NCBI GenBank assembly: GCA_947491025.1
Contig: CANLIC010000001.1
Coordinates: 248,001-312,000, forward strand
DNA: 64,000 bases
DNA from: Myxococcales bacterium
GTDB lineage: Bacteria; Myxococcota_A; UBA9042
Direction: 5' to 3'
The translations under genes and the position numbers were made by a program. Every line of letters begins with the position of its first letter. Within the stretch, counting starts at the first letter, position 1. Below are positions 54,601-63,682 of the stretch, one piece after another. The notes below the pieces were generated by a model. That model had not been told where the DNA came from. It did no database searches and saw only the letters and a program-made list of their open reading frames with translations.

Positions 54601-57315
54601 GACGTTGCCGTTCGCGCAGACGCCCGCGCCGCAGACCTCGCCGATGCTGCGCGGTTTGCCGAGGTCGAGGAAGACGAAGTCCTCATCGGTCTTGCTGTCG
54701 CAATCGTTGTCCTTGCCGTCGCAGTCGACCTCTTTCGCGTCCTGATAGCTGGGGACGCCGACGTAGTCGCAGACCCACTTGCCGGCTGGGCAGCTGGCTT
54801 TGACATTCTGCGTCGTGCACTGGCCGACCAGCTTGCAGTTGGAGTCCGTCACCGTCATGCCTTCGTCGGTCTTGCCGTTGCAGTCGTTGTCGACGGCGTC
54901 GCAGACCTCCTTGCTGATCTTGGGGAGGGTGCTGCACGTGAGGTTGGTCGCGTCGGCCTTGCAGACGGTGAGACCGCTGGCGCACGCGCCCGTACCACAG
55001 CCCTGTCCCGCCAGGCGTACTTGGCCGAGATCGTTGAACTGGAAGTCGTCGTCGGTCTTGCCGTCGCAGTCGTTGTCTTTGCCTTCGCAGGACGACTCGA
55101 CCATCGCGAAGCACTTCTTGCCGCCGTCGCCGAGCCCGGGACAATGGCAGTAGGCATCGCCGGCCGTGCACGGTTGGGTGATGTCGTACTCGATGGACGG
55201 CACCTTCGTGTAATCACAAACCCATTTTCCGACGACGCAGACGGTCAAGATCTGGGCCACCGCGGTGCCGGCGCACGCACCGGCCTTGTGACAGCTCGAA
55301 TCGGCGATGCTGGTCAGGTTCTCATCGGTCACGCCGTTGCAGTCGTTGTCATTGGCGTCACAGATCTCGGGCTTGCTCTCGGCCTTGCTGCCCTCAACGT
55401 CCGTTGAGCAAACGGCCTTGTCCTTCTGGAGGCGGCACTCGACCTTGCCAGTGCCGCAGCTGCCGATGCCGTTGCAGGTCGCACCGATGACCAGCTTGGC
55501 GCCGCTGCCTTGCTCGGCGTAGGTGTAGTCCTCGTCAGAGAGCGCGTCGCAGTCGTTGTCGAGGTAGTCGCAGACGTCATCGGTCGGGCGGCCATCGCCC
55601 TCGCAGCCGACGCAGGTGCCGCTGGCGGCGTCGTAGGGCTTCTGCAGGCAGTCGAGCGGCGTGCCAGGCGATTGACCGGCCGGCCAGTGCTTGCAGACCG
55701 AGATACCGGGCTTCTTTCCGCACTCGCCGTTCTTGTTGCCGCAGGCAGCGTCCTTGGCTTCGGGGTTGCCATCGTCGATGACGCCGTCGCAGTCGTCGTC
55801 TGCGCTGTTGCAGACCTCGGCGGCGCCCGGGAAGACCGCCTTGTTGCCGTCGTCGCAGTCGATGGCGCCTGGCCAGCCGTCGCCGTCCTTGTCGGTGGCG
55901 GCGTCGCAGGCAGGGTCGGCGCCGAGGCAGGACTGGACCTTTCCGTCGCCGCACTTCTCTGGGGCGTTGGGGTACGTCGTCGGGTCCACGTCGTCGCAGT
56001 CGAGCGGCGCCGGCACGCCATCGCCGTCGGCATCCTTTGGGGCGCAAGCCTTGATGACTCCGTCGCAGTCGACATCGCAGACCGCGAGCTCGGCGTCGGT
56101 GGCGACTGCCTTGGCCGGGACGGGGTCGGTGGCTTGCCAGTTGGGGTCCACCGCGAGAATCTTCTTGGTGTAAGGCAGACAACAGGCCTCGCCTTTGGCG
56201 CCAGGGTGAATCTCGCTATGGAACTTGGCGTAAGGGTGCTTGCATGCCTTGTTCTCGACCTCGTTCTCGGCTCCGTCGCCATCGATGTCGAGCAAGTCGC
56301 AGCCGTCGTTGAGCTTGCCGTTGCAGTCGTCGTCGAGCTGATTCTTGCAGTCCTCGACGGCGGCCTTCTTGTTGGCTGAATCGCAGACGAGGCCCTTGCC
56401 GTCTGCGTCGCACACGACCTTGCCGCCAGCGCAGGCGCCCGCGCCGCAGGCCGCGCCAGTGGTCAGCGATCCGGGCTTGCCGTCGATGCCGACGTAGGTC
56501 AGGCCTTCGTCGGTGTCGCCGTCGCAGTCGTTGTCCTTGCCATCGCACAGCTCGGGCGCGCCGGGGTGGACGTCTTTGTCCGCGCGGTGGGCTTGGTTGC
56601 ACTTCAATTCTTGGCAGTCGGCCACGCCATCGTCGTCAGCGTCGACGCAAGCGAGATCGCTGCCGTTGCAGTTCTCGTCGACGCCGTTCTCGCACTCGAG
56701 ACAGGGGTCTTCGAACTCGAAGGGGCTTGCCGTCGCGTTCTTGTCGTCGCAGTCCTTGGCGGCAGCGGGTGCGCAGCAGCCCGTTTTCGCGCAGTCGCCA
56801 ACGCCATCGCCGTCGGCGTCACAGTCGGCGACCGGCCGCCGCAGCGTGATGCTGACTTCGCGCGCGCCGGCAGGGTTGTCGATGACGCCGCCAAAGGCAG
56901 TGAGCGGCTTGAGGCTGTCGCTGAGCCCGCGCACGCGCAGCTGCAGGCGGGCGATGGGGGCGCTACCCGGGAAGATCCTGAGCCGGAAAGGCTTGTTGAC
57001 AAGATCGACGGCGGCCGGAAGCGCGACCTGGTAGGCAGCGTCGCCCTCTTTCTCGGGCAGGCGATAAACCGCGGCGCCGGCGGCGTCGAGGCCGATGATG
57101 GAAAAATCGATGCGCGTGATCGGCCCGCCCTCGGGCACTTCGCTACCGATGACGAGGTGGAGGGCGTCGTATTGGACCACCTCTTCGCCGCAGGCTGCGA
57201 TGAGGCCGCAGGCGACGATGAGGCCTGCCAGCGACGAACGCGGCGCGGCACGCTGGAAAATGCGCTGCAAAATCAAGATGGTAAAGCCCGCTCGCCGCCA
57301 GCATCCGCTGCGCAT
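51691..57315 (-). CDS. Giant MopE-repeat lipoprotein (1874 residues)
   Basis: ATG 57315 with GGAGG four bases upstream is chosen over TTG 57333. The signal ends LIVACGLIAACGEE, a good lipobox with the Cys near residue 42. Residues about 45-165 form a Cys-free beta domain (LHLVIGSEVPEGGPITRIDF onward). The remainder is a long array of about 25 MopE-type units (CNDVDDNCSGKTDEGC, CPKGGGDCND). Interspersed are a distinct subtype, DEDFxxxDLGxxxxIGxxCG with a GxCxxGxVxC link, and a Cys-plus-Asp subtype (CKLVGQCTTQNVKASC). No lectin or propeller domain is seen. Asp-rich loops suggest Ca or metal binding on the cell surface. It is separate in architecture from the 6227-residue protein although it shares the repeat. 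Confidence 0.82.
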   Translation of the reverse strand: MRSGCWRRAGFTILILQRIFQRAAPRSSLAGLIVACGLIAACGEEVVQYDALHLVIGSEVPEGGPITRIDFSIIGLDAAGAAVYRLPEKEGDAAYQVALPAAVDLVNKPFRLRIFPGSAPIARLQLRVRGLSDSLKPLTAFGGVIDNPAGAREVSITLRRPVADCDADGDGVGDCAKTGCCAPAAAKDCDDKNATASPFEFEDPCLECENGVDENCNGSDLACVDADDDGVADCQELKCNQAHRADKDVHPGAPELCDGKDNDCDGDTDEGLTYVGIDGKPGSLTTGAACGAGACAGGKVVCDADGKGLVCDSANKKAAVEDCKNQLDDDCNGKLNDGCDLLDIDGDGAENEVENKACKHPYAKFHSEIHPGAKGEACCLPYTKKILAVDPNWQATDPVPAKAVATDAELAVCDVDCDGVIKACAPKDADGDGVPAPLDCDDVDPTTYPNAPEKCGDGKVQSCLGADPACDAATDKDGDGWPGAIDCDDGNKAVFPGAAEVCNSADDDCDGVIDDGNPEAKDAACGNKNGECGKKPGISVCKHWPAGQSPGTPLDCLQKPYDAASGTCVGCEGDGRPTDDVCDYLDNDCDALSDEDYTYAEQGSGAKLVIGATCNGIGSCGTGKVECRLQKDKAVCSTDVEGSKAESKPEICDANDNDCNGVTDENLTSIADSSCHKAGACAGTAVAQILTVCVVGKWVCDYTKVPSIEYDITQPCTAGDAYCHCPGLGDGGKKCFAMVESSCEGKDNDCDGKTDDDFQFNDLGQVRLAGQGCGTGACASGLTVCKADATNLTCSTLPKISKEVCDAVDNDCNGKTDEGMTVTDSNCKLVGQCTTQNVKASCPAGKWVCDYVGVPSYQDAKEVDCDGKDNDCDSKTDEDFVFLDLGKPRSIGEVCGAGVCANGNVVCSADKKAMTCSTLVKSASDICDGADNDCDGKTDEDFAWQTLAIGIACDGVGACGTGVVECTPGKTDAATCDTNPDGSKKQNTLEGCNDIDDNCDGTTDEGCDDDKDLFCDAALTTTGTPKSCPKGGGDCKDNDLAFNPGIAESCDGKDQNCNGTTDEVFSWDEVNNANSTTLKLGVGAPCGLGACAAGTVVCIDGNAAACSTIGKKAGEVCDDVDNDCDGLTDEGCNDDGDAYCDVAINTVGKPKVCPQGGGDCNDLSKTTFPGAPEVCNDVDDDCNNTLDDACDKDKDGWCDDAKVTVGKPKSCPQGGGDCNDNAALHASPGANIHPTRAEICNDVDDNCSGKTDEGCDDDNDGYCDKTITTIGTPLVCPKGGGDCNDGVNTVFPTAVEACNDVDEDCDSVVDQGCDDDNDGWCDNALVAVNKPKACPNGGGDCNDEKGAGKEIHPAAAEVCNSKDDDCNGKTDAADAINLAKTAPKCENQKGVCANLVKALALCEGGAWKSCSDSFYASSLDKFEASSEKSCDDLDNNCSGATDEGCDDDADGYCDAGMTTAAQAKPKACAQGGGDCNDLKDAANGFPPGKAIHPAQSETCLTEYDDDCNGTENEVNAKNCIDFYTDADGDGWGNPAKASLCLCKANSGLKLTATQVGDCNDNSNDVSTYQWAGPDGKSIVLGGTCGFGTCSGGKVQCSGTAASCSTSSKAVTEFCNGQDDDCDTKIDGADDSLDMSGQSCAPKGVCASGSPKKTCVSGTLVCDFKGTKDYEAGTEKSCDGLDNDCDSVTDESFEVGAFDCLDKGVCKSSGVVPICSTGKLTCDYSKISGYFATETQCDNKDNDCDGKTDEDPDLSGLTCKSSGICKDKTIAKLCVTGTPTCDYGQVTGYEATEVSCNNSDDDCDGSTDEELSDVLKSTCKLKGVCNGNNVEAKCQAGGWSCKYNSPDYKETEIEPTENLKDGKDNDCDGVTDEGA

Positions 57316-57429
57316 TCTGCCTCCGAGCCGCAACGCCGATCGAGGTCGGCGCGCTGCAGCTTGGCTAGTCTAGCGAATGGGCGCCGTTGGCGAAACCACG
57401 CCACGCGCGCGGCCGTCGTCTCGCCGCAG

Positions 57430-57451
57430 GGCGGGGTCAAGGTGCCCCGCC
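57430..57451 (-). terminator. Short hairpin after the TPR/HEAT gene
   Basis: A 7-bp stem, 57430-57436 with 57445-57451, and an 8-base loop. It lies 9 bases after the stop of the minus-strand gene ending at 57460 and before the MopE lipoprotein start. No T-run follows. Confidence 0.4.
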
Positions 57452-57459
57452 GGCCGGGC

Positions 57460-60400
57460 CTATTTGCTGACTTTGCGGTCGGTGACCGGGCTTCCGGCGG
57501 ACTCGGTCGCGGAGCAACGGCGGGCCACCTCGGGCCCAGCCTCTGCGATGAGGAGGTCGTCGTCGCACAAAATAGGCCTCAGCTCGCCCGGCAGCCTTTC
57601 GAGTGCCGCCGCAAGCTCGGCATCGACGCGGCGCAACGACCGGGCGTCGAGGGAAGGATCGGGATCGAAGGCGCGGTGAAGGATGCGTCCGGCAATTGCG
57701 ACCCGCGCCCGGCTGGGAACTTCCAGATCGACTTCGAAGTCGCGGGCTTCGATCTGCGGCGGCCCTTCAGCCGCGAGCAGGCGAATCGCCAGCCAGCGCA
57801 AGATGGGGCTGTCGGTGGTGCTGACGATATGGGCGAGGGCGGCGCGGGCGTCGGGGCGGTGGCTCGCTGCCAGGGCCCAGCAGGCGGCGGCGGCGATCGG
57901 CAGCGACAGCTCGCGATCATCGGCGCGATCAGGCGACGCGGCGGAGACGAAGGCGTTGACCGCGTACTCAGCGCCGATGGCCTCTGGCTTGGCGCCGAGG
58001 ACCGCGCCAGCAGCCAACAGCAAGGGCAGGCGTAGCTCGCGGCGGTTGTCGAGTAGCCGCAGCAGATCGGGCAGGCTGGCCGGGTCGCGTTGGCGCCCGA
58101 GTGCCAGGACTGCAACCCCGGACAGCTCGATGTTGCGGTGCGCGACGCCATCGAGCAGCAGGCCGGTCGCGGCAGGCGTCGGCGGCAGGCGTCCAAAGGC
58201 AGCCAGCAGCACGACCTGCACCGCCAGCGTGCGCTCGGCACCGGCCTCGAGCATGGCGGTGATGGCATTGGCGTCGCCGATGGCGGCCAGCGCCAGCATC
58301 GTCTCGCGGCGGATCACCGCGCTCGGGTCGCCGAGCAGCGCCCGCGCCACCGACAGCGCAATCGGTCGCCGCTGGCCCGCCATCTGGCGCAACGTGCGCA
58401 CGCGAAGTGCGAGATCGCCGCGCATCAAGGTGTCGCCCGCGGCAGGTGGCGCCGCGACGGCTTGGGGCGTCCCGCTGCCGCGAAGATGCCGCTCAATTGG
58501 CTCGGTGCGCAGCCAGACGTCGTAGGCGAGCAACCGAAATCGCTCGATGACCTCGCGCCGGGGGTGCTGCGGCGTCACGGCATCGAGCCAGCGAAGCAAC
58601 CCGGCAGCTTCGCCTCGCTGGATGGCCAGGGTCAGCAGGCGTTGGCCGGCCGAGTCGAGCTCCTCGCTGTCGACGCTGCGGGCGACGACCGCGCGGAGCG
58701 CCTCTGACTCCTCTTCGACTTGGCCGTCTTCGCGGAACAAGCGCGCGAGACGGGCCGTCGCGCGCGTGTCGCGCGGGGAGAGCGTCGCGGCCCGGCGAAA
58801 GCGCAGACCGGCGCCTTGGCGATCGCCGTAGCGCAGGTGGAGGTCACCAAGGGTCAGCAACGTCGAAGTGTCCTCACGGCCACCGTGCGTCAGCGCCTCT
58901 GCCTCTTCTGCGACGGGGCCGTCCGATGCCGCGAGCCCAGCCTCCAGCAACCGCAGAGCCAGTTCGCGGCTGGCGTCGGCGTCGCGGGTCAAGAGCCAGC
59001 GGGCCGCCCGGAGCGCGGTCTGGCGATCGCCGCGGGCGAGCGCGAGCTGGCCGACGCGGGTGCGCAGCTCGGCGTCCTCGCCATGGACCTTGAGGAGCGG
59101 GCCCTCGTCCGCGAGGGCTTTGGGCAACACCATATCGTCGCGCGCGAGCTCTTCCGCCATGACGCCGTCGAGCCAGAGCAGCGCCTCAGCGAGGCTCGAC
59201 TGGCCGAGCTGGGCACGCCCGCCCAGCTCGCGGAGGCGACCGACGATGGTGTTGGCGCGCCGCCACAGCGAGAGCAGGCTGCGCCGCGCTTCAGCGACAT
59301 CGCGACGCAGCTCTGGGGTGGCGTCGGCAGGAATGGCGATCAAGGCCTGCCAATGCGCCTCTGCGTCTCGGCTCTGTGCGGCGTCGTCGAGCTCGGCCAG
59401 CGCCTTGCGGGTGGCGCGGCGGCCCGGAAAATCGCGCTCGAGCGACTGCAAGAGACCCCGCGCAGCGCCGGCATGACCGTGCGTGGCGAGCAGCGCGGCG
59501 ATGCGCAGGCGGCCCTCGAAGCGTCCCGCTTGGAGCCTCTCGAGCCGCGCCAACACGGCAAGCGCGGCATCGAGTCGGCCGTGACCGCGGACAAGCAGCC
59601 ACTCGCCGTACGCCTCGATGGCGGTGGCGTTTGCGGGCGCCGCGCGCAACAGGGCCTCGAACAGGGCGATCACCCGCGGCTCGTCGTCGCCCAGGCGCTG
59701 CTCACGGTCGACCAGTGCCTCGAGCAGCGACTCATCACGGCCGAAGCGCGCGGCGAGCCTATCGATGAGCGCGCGGGCGGCGACGGCGTCGCGGGCGGCG
59801 ATGTGGGCGTCGAGCAGCCGCAACCAGGGAAGCGGCTCGGAGGGCGAAAGCGCGACGACCTTGGCGACGGCGCGCTCCAGCTCGACGCGATCACCGAGCC
59901 GGGCGAGCGCATCCAGCAACGCCGCTGCGAGGCGTCGGTTGCCTGGGAAGGCGCGAAAGGCGCGACGCAAGACCTCGAGGCCGGCCTCATCGCCGTCGAG
60001 CGCGGAGACCTGGCCGGCGGCGGCGACGGCTGCGTCGGGATCGCGCTGAGCCAGCAGCAGCTCCCGGACCTCGTCGTTGCGCTCGGTCAGGCGCCCCCAG
60101 GTGACGAGCCGCTCGATGATCGGACCGCGCATGCCCGTCGGGCGGCGGCGCAGCGCCTTGCCGAGCACCTGCCGCGCCTCGTCCACTTCGTTCGCCGTCA
60201 GCAGGGCATCGGCGATGCCCTCCTCGACCGCGTCACGAAGCCAGGGCGAGAGGCCAGGCGCGGCCGCGGCCCTTCGCCACAGCGTCAGCAGGACCGGAAA
60301 GGACTGGGCGTTGCCGAGGCTGGTCGCGACATCGACGAGGGTTCCTGCGTCGACCCGCTTGGCCACCGCGACGGCCTCAGCGAGCTTCAGCGCTGCCGCC

Positions 60401-60831
60401 AGCTCATGGGCTGCGATGGCCTCCCGCAGCAGTCCAGGCGCGGCAGAGGCACGAAGGGGCGGCCCGATCGCTGCGTCGATGCGAGACTGCAGGCTGGGCG
60501 GCGCCAAGGAGGGCTGCGGCTTGGTCGGCCTCGCGTCCGGCTCCACCGTGGAGGCGCCGACGGGGGCGTCAGGCGCGCCGGGTCGCTTCGGCTTGGAACC
60601 TTTGGGCTTGCCGGTCTTGGGCTTGTGGGCGGGCTTCGGTGCGACGATCGGCTGCTTACGAGCGCCCCAGGCCCAGGCCGCGTCGGGAGCGGCTGCCTGG
60701 GCGACGCTGCAGAAGAGCAGGAGTAGCGTCAGGGAGCGGCCATGGGGTCGAGCCGCGATGCGTCGCGAGGAGGCCCGTTGGGGGGGCGGTGACGCCTTGG
60801 CATGGGCGACAAACGCCGTCGCCGGTATCAT
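57460..60831 (-). CDS. Exported TPR/HEAT-repeat protein (about 1123 residues)
   Basis: The start is uncertain. The frame opens at GTG 60933, and ATG 60831 gives a signal peptide with a long basic lead (RRIAARPHGR then SLTLLLLFCSVAQAA). A Lys/Pro-rich linker follows. The middle, residues about 100-760, is helical repeats in a TPR-like pattern (DEARQVLGKALRRRPTG, FEALLRAAPANATAIEAYGEW). From about 790 the pattern changes to HEAT-like repeats with IRRETMLALAAIGDANAITA and VAVLALGRQRDPASLPDLL. Such proteins scaffold envelope complexes; no catalytic motif is visible. A smaller HEAT protein lies at 659-1909. Confidence 0.75.
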   Translation of the reverse strand: MIPATAFVAHAKASPPPQRASSRRIAARPHGRSLTLLLLFCSVAQAAAPDAAWAWGARKQPIVAPKPAHKPKTGKPKGSKPKRPGAPDAPVGASTVEPDARPTKPQPSLAPPSLQSRIDAAIGPPLRASAAPGLLREAIAAHELAAALKLAEAVAVAKRVDAGTLVDVATSLGNAQSFPVLLTLWRRAAAAPGLSPWLRDAVEEGIADALLTANEVDEARQVLGKALRRRPTGMRGPIIERLVTWGRLTERNDEVRELLLAQRDPDAAVAAAGQVSALDGDEAGLEVLRRAFRAFPGNRRLAAALLDALARLGDRVELERAVAKVVALSPSEPLPWLRLLDAHIAARDAVAARALIDRLAARFGRDESLLEALVDREQRLGDDEPRVIALFEALLRAAPANATAIEAYGEWLLVRGHGRLDAALAVLARLERLQAGRFEGRLRIAALLATHGHAGAARGLLQSLERDFPGRRATRKALAELDDAAQSRDAEAHWQALIAIPADATPELRRDVAEARRSLLSLWRRANTIVGRLRELGGRAQLGQSSLAEALLWLDGVMAEELARDDMVLPKALADEGPLLKVHGEDAELRTRVGQLALARGDRQTALRAARWLLTRDADASRELALRLLEAGLAASDGPVAEEAEALTHGGREDTSTLLTLGDLHLRYGDRQGAGLRFRRAATLSPRDTRATARLARLFREDGQVEEESEALRAVVARSVDSEELDSAGQRLLTLAIQRGEAAGLLRWLDAVTPQHPRREVIERFRLLAYDVWLRTEPIERHLRGSGTPQAVAAPPAAGDTLMRGDLALRVRTLRQMAGQRRPIALSVARALLGDPSAVIRRETMLALAAIGDANAITAMLEAGAERTLAVQVVLLAAFGRLPPTPAATGLLLDGVAHRNIELSGVAVLALGRQRDPASLPDLLRLLDNRRELRLPLLLAAGAVLGAKPEAIGAEYAVNAFVSAASPDRADDRELSLPIAAAACWALAASHRPDARAALAHIVSTTDSPILRWLAIRLLAAEGPPQIEARDFEVDLEVPSRARVAIAGRILHRAFDPDPSLDARSLRRVDAELAAALERLPGELRPILCDDDLLIAEAGPEVARRCSATESAGSPVTDRKVSK

Positions 60832-61157
60832 CGGCGGCGTTACCAGCGGGGTGGGCGGGTGCTTCGGCGCCATGAGCGGAGCCTGCGCCCTCTGCGGCCT
60901 CGCCGCGCTGACCGGCTGTGCTCTGGGGGTCACGGTCCAACTCCGAGGCGGGGCGAGGGCGCGTCCGATTCGCAGGGTGCGGCAGAGCGGCTATTGGCGC
61001 AACGCGGCACGATTGGCGCCGGCGAGTACGGCGCGTCTGCACCTGCAACGCATGAGGCCTACGCCTGATTCCGGCGCTGCGGCTTGCTGCGGGCGTCCCG
61101 CGACCGCATACTCCTAGAATGGGAACGCGGCCTCGCGTGCCCGGCCTGGAGGCCTCC
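60832..61157. other. Divergent intergenic region
   Basis: 326 bases between the preferred starts of the TPR/HEAT gene (minus) and the double radical SAM gene (plus). It contains a candidate plus-strand promoter at 61083-61111 and the upstream extension of the minus-strand frame. Nothing else is recognisable. Confidence 0.4.
61083..61111 (+). promoter_or_regulatory. Candidate sigma-70-like promoter for the double radical SAM gene
   Basis: TTGCTG (61083-61088), a 17-base spacer, then CATACT (61106-61111); four of six consensus bases match in each box. A transcript would begin near 61118 and give a leader of about 40 bases to the GTG at 61158, or be leaderless for the ATG at 61119. Confidence 0.3.
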
Positions 61158-63452
61158 GTGGCGAGCGTTCTGCTTCTGCATCCGCCGCTCCTGCTGCACG
61201 ACGCCTTCATCGACTATCCATATCTGGCGAACCTCGGGACGTGGCAAGCGGCAGCCGGCCTGCGGGCCGCTGGGCATCAGGTCGAGGTGCTCGACGCTTT
61301 CTGTTTGCCGACCAGCGGCTTGCTGCGCGAGCGCGCGGGCATGATTCGCCTCGGCGCGCCCTTGGCGACCTTTACCGGTCGGTTTCCCAGCCAGGCGCCG
61401 GACGTGGTCGTCGTCGCCGCCAGCCCGTGGCTGATCGCGCGGCCGGCGTCGGCGGAGCTCGCGCGCTTGTGTGGCCTGATGGCCGAGCGCTGGCCGCAGG
61501 CGCCGATCGTGGTCGCCGATCTCGACGTGGGCGGTCAGCACGTCATCGCCTGGGATGAGGCCTGGCTCGACGAGGTCGGCGCCGACTTTGGCCTGCGCTA
61601 CGAAGCCGACGTCACCCTGCCGACGCTGGTCGCGCTCTTGGCGAGCGGCGGCCGTCCCGAAGCCCGTCTGGTGCGCGGCACGCCGCCCGAAGATCTCGAC
61701 GCGCTGCCGCTGCCGGCCTACGACCTCGTCGACATGGCGGCCTACCAGCGCTTCCTCGGCCGGGTCGCGCAGGCGGACCACAAGCGCGAGATCTTCGACC
61801 TGCACCCGCCGCTGCTCGCCTTCAAGACCAGCCGCGGCTGCGCCTACAGCTGCGGCTTCTGCACCGCCACGCCCTGGAAGCGCGACGGGGTCGAGGGCAA
61901 GGCGTGGCGCTCCTACTCAGCGGAGCGGCTGGAGGAGCACCTGCGCCTGGTGCGCGATCAGCTCGGTGTGCGGCGCGTGGTCGTGCTCGACGAGTTGGTC
62001 AACATCAAGGCGGGCCACTTCGACGGGCTGCTCGATGCCCTGGAGACCTTGGACCTGCGCGCCGACTTCCCCAACGGGATGCGGGCAGACCGCCTCGCTG
62101 AAAGGCAGGTCCAGCGCTTGGTGGGACGCACGCCCCTGCTGTCCATCTCAGCGGAGTCGTCGAGCGAGCGCGTGGCCAACGAGCTGATCGGCAAGCACTT
62201 CGACCGCGAGGCGACCGAGCGTGTCGCGCGCTGGTGCCAACAGGCGGAGCTGCCGCTGGTGGTGCATTGGATGATCGGCACGCCGGGCGAGACCCGCCGC
62301 GAGATCCAGGACACGCTGGCTACGGCGTTTCACCTCTATGCCGGCTATGGCGCGCGTCCGCTCCTGCAGTTTGCGACGCCGATCCGCGGTACGCGCCTCT
62401 TCGACGAGGTGGAACGGCGCGGACTCTGGGTGCGGCGCGAAGACCGCGACATTGGGCCGCTCTTCCAGGGTCGCGCCGTCATTGAGGACCGCGGGTCGGG
62501 CTGGAGCGCCCACGAGCTGGAGGTGGCCAAGCGGGTGCTGGAGGTCAAGGTCGAGACCTTGCAGCCGCGCAAGGTCATCATGAACACCACCTACATCTGC
62601 AACAACCAGTGCGTGTTCTGCGCCACCGGCAATCGCCTGCCGACGCACGGTGAGGTGGCCGAGCAGATCGCGTTCATGGAGCTGCGCCGCAGCCAGGGCT
62701 TCGACCTCATCGACTTCGATGGCGGCGAACCGACAACGAACCCCAACTTGTTCGCGTTGTTGCGCAAAGCCCGCGAGCTCGGCTACCAGCAGGTCAACGT
62801 GACCAGCAACGGCCGCATGCTGATGCTCGAGCGCAACGCAGAGAAGGTGGTTCGCAGCGGCATCACCAACCTCCTGATCTCATTGCATGGCCCCAATCCG
62901 GCGGTCCATGAGGCGCAGGTACAGTCGAAAGGCGCGTTCGAGCAAACCATCGCGGGGGTGCGCAACTCCGTCGGGTTGTGCCGCAAGTATGGCGTCGGGT
63001 TTGGCGTCAACGTCACGCTGACCAAGACCAACTTCCCGGTGTTGATGGAGTACGGCGAGCTGCTGGTCGGCCTCGGCGTCGAGCTCTGCAACATCCAGTT
63101 CGTGACGCCTTTTGGCCGCGCCTCGGCGGAGACGCAGCCCGACCCGGCGCTGGTCGCCCCGGCCGTCAAGGCGCTCATCGACCGCTTCGGCGACAAGATC
63201 CGCTTTCAAGTCATCAACCTGCCCATCTGCTACATGGACGGGTACGAGCACTACTGCCTGGGTGACTTGTACAAGCTCGAGCGGCGCATGGTCTTCGTCT
63301 CGATGGAAGACGTGAACCTCTTTGACTACTTGCAGTCCCGTCGCCGCCATGAGGAGCCCTGCCAGGACTGCCTGTTCAAGCTGGGCTGCGAGGGCTTCTA
63401 CTACTTTCCCGACGAGTGGAACGACGAGGCCGCGCAGCGCTGGGGCGACTGA
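61158..63452 (+). CDS. Tandem double radical SAM protein with B12-binding-like N terminus
   Basis: GTG 61158 with GGAGG five bases upstream gives 764 residues; ATG 61119 adds 13. Residues 1-180 resemble the cobalamin-binding-like Rossmann domain of B12-dependent radical SAM proteins (SVLLLHPPLLLHDAF, PYLANLGTWQAAAGLR, PIVVADLDVGG). The B12-ligand DxHxxG motif is not evident. The first radical SAM domain has TSRGCAYSCGFC (C228, C232, C235) and ISAESSSERV and HWMIGTPGET strands. The second has TYICNNQCVFC (C481, C485, C488), LIDFDGGEPTTNP and LLISLHGPNPAVH. The end carries LPIC and CX2CX5C (C735, C738, C744). The second domain is closest to the 32969 protein. Two complete SAM-cluster sites in one chain are unusual. 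Substrate unknown. Confidence 0.82.
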   Translation: MASVLLLHPPLLLHDAFIDYPYLANLGTWQAAAGLRAAGHQVEVLDAFCLPTSGLLRERAGMIRLGAPLATFTGRFPSQAPDVVVVAASPWLIARPASAELARLCGLMAERWPQAPIVVADLDVGGQHVIAWDEAWLDEVGADFGLRYEADVTLPTLVALLASGGRPEARLVRGTPPEDLDALPLPAYDLVDMAAYQRFLGRVAQADHKREIFDLHPPLLAFKTSRGCAYSCGFCTATPWKRDGVEGKAWRSYSAERLEEHLRLVRDQLGVRRVVVLDELVNIKAGHFDGLLDALETLDLRADFPNGMRADRLAERQVQRLVGRTPLLSISAESSSERVANELIGKHFDREATERVARWCQQAELPLVVHWMIGTPGETRREIQDTLATAFHLYAGYGARPLLQFATPIRGTRLFDEVERRGLWVRREDRDIGPLFQGRAVIEDRGSGWSAHELEVAKRVLEVKVETLQPRKVIMNTTYICNNQCVFCATGNRLPTHGEVAEQIAFMELRRSQGFDLIDFDGGEPTTNPNLFALLRKARELGYQQVNVTSNGRMLMLERNAEKVVRSGITNLLISLHGPNPAVHEAQVQSKGAFEQTIAGVRNSVGLCRKYGVGFGVNVTLTKTNFPVLMEYGELLVGLGVELCNIQFVTPFGRASAETQPDPALVAPAVKALIDRFGDKIRFQVINLPICYMDGYEHYCLGDLYKLERRMVFVSMEDVNLFDYLQSRRRHEEPCQDCLFKLGCEGFYYFPDEWNDEAAQRWGD

Positions 63453-63682
63453 CGACAGACTGTGAGGGCCCGTAGCCGCTCGACGCGTCGGCGATCGAGC
63501 CGCAGGTTCTGGGCCGCGTCGACGACCCACACCGGTAGCATCGAACCTAGCCGCGGAGTCGTCTGCGGCGAGCTAGCCGAGGCCGGAACGCTTCGGGCTC
63601 TCACTGCGATTTCAAGCCTTCAGGCTGGCCCTGCGGCGATCCCGGGTAAGCCAAAAGTGTGGGGGCTTCCCTGGACTTGGCG

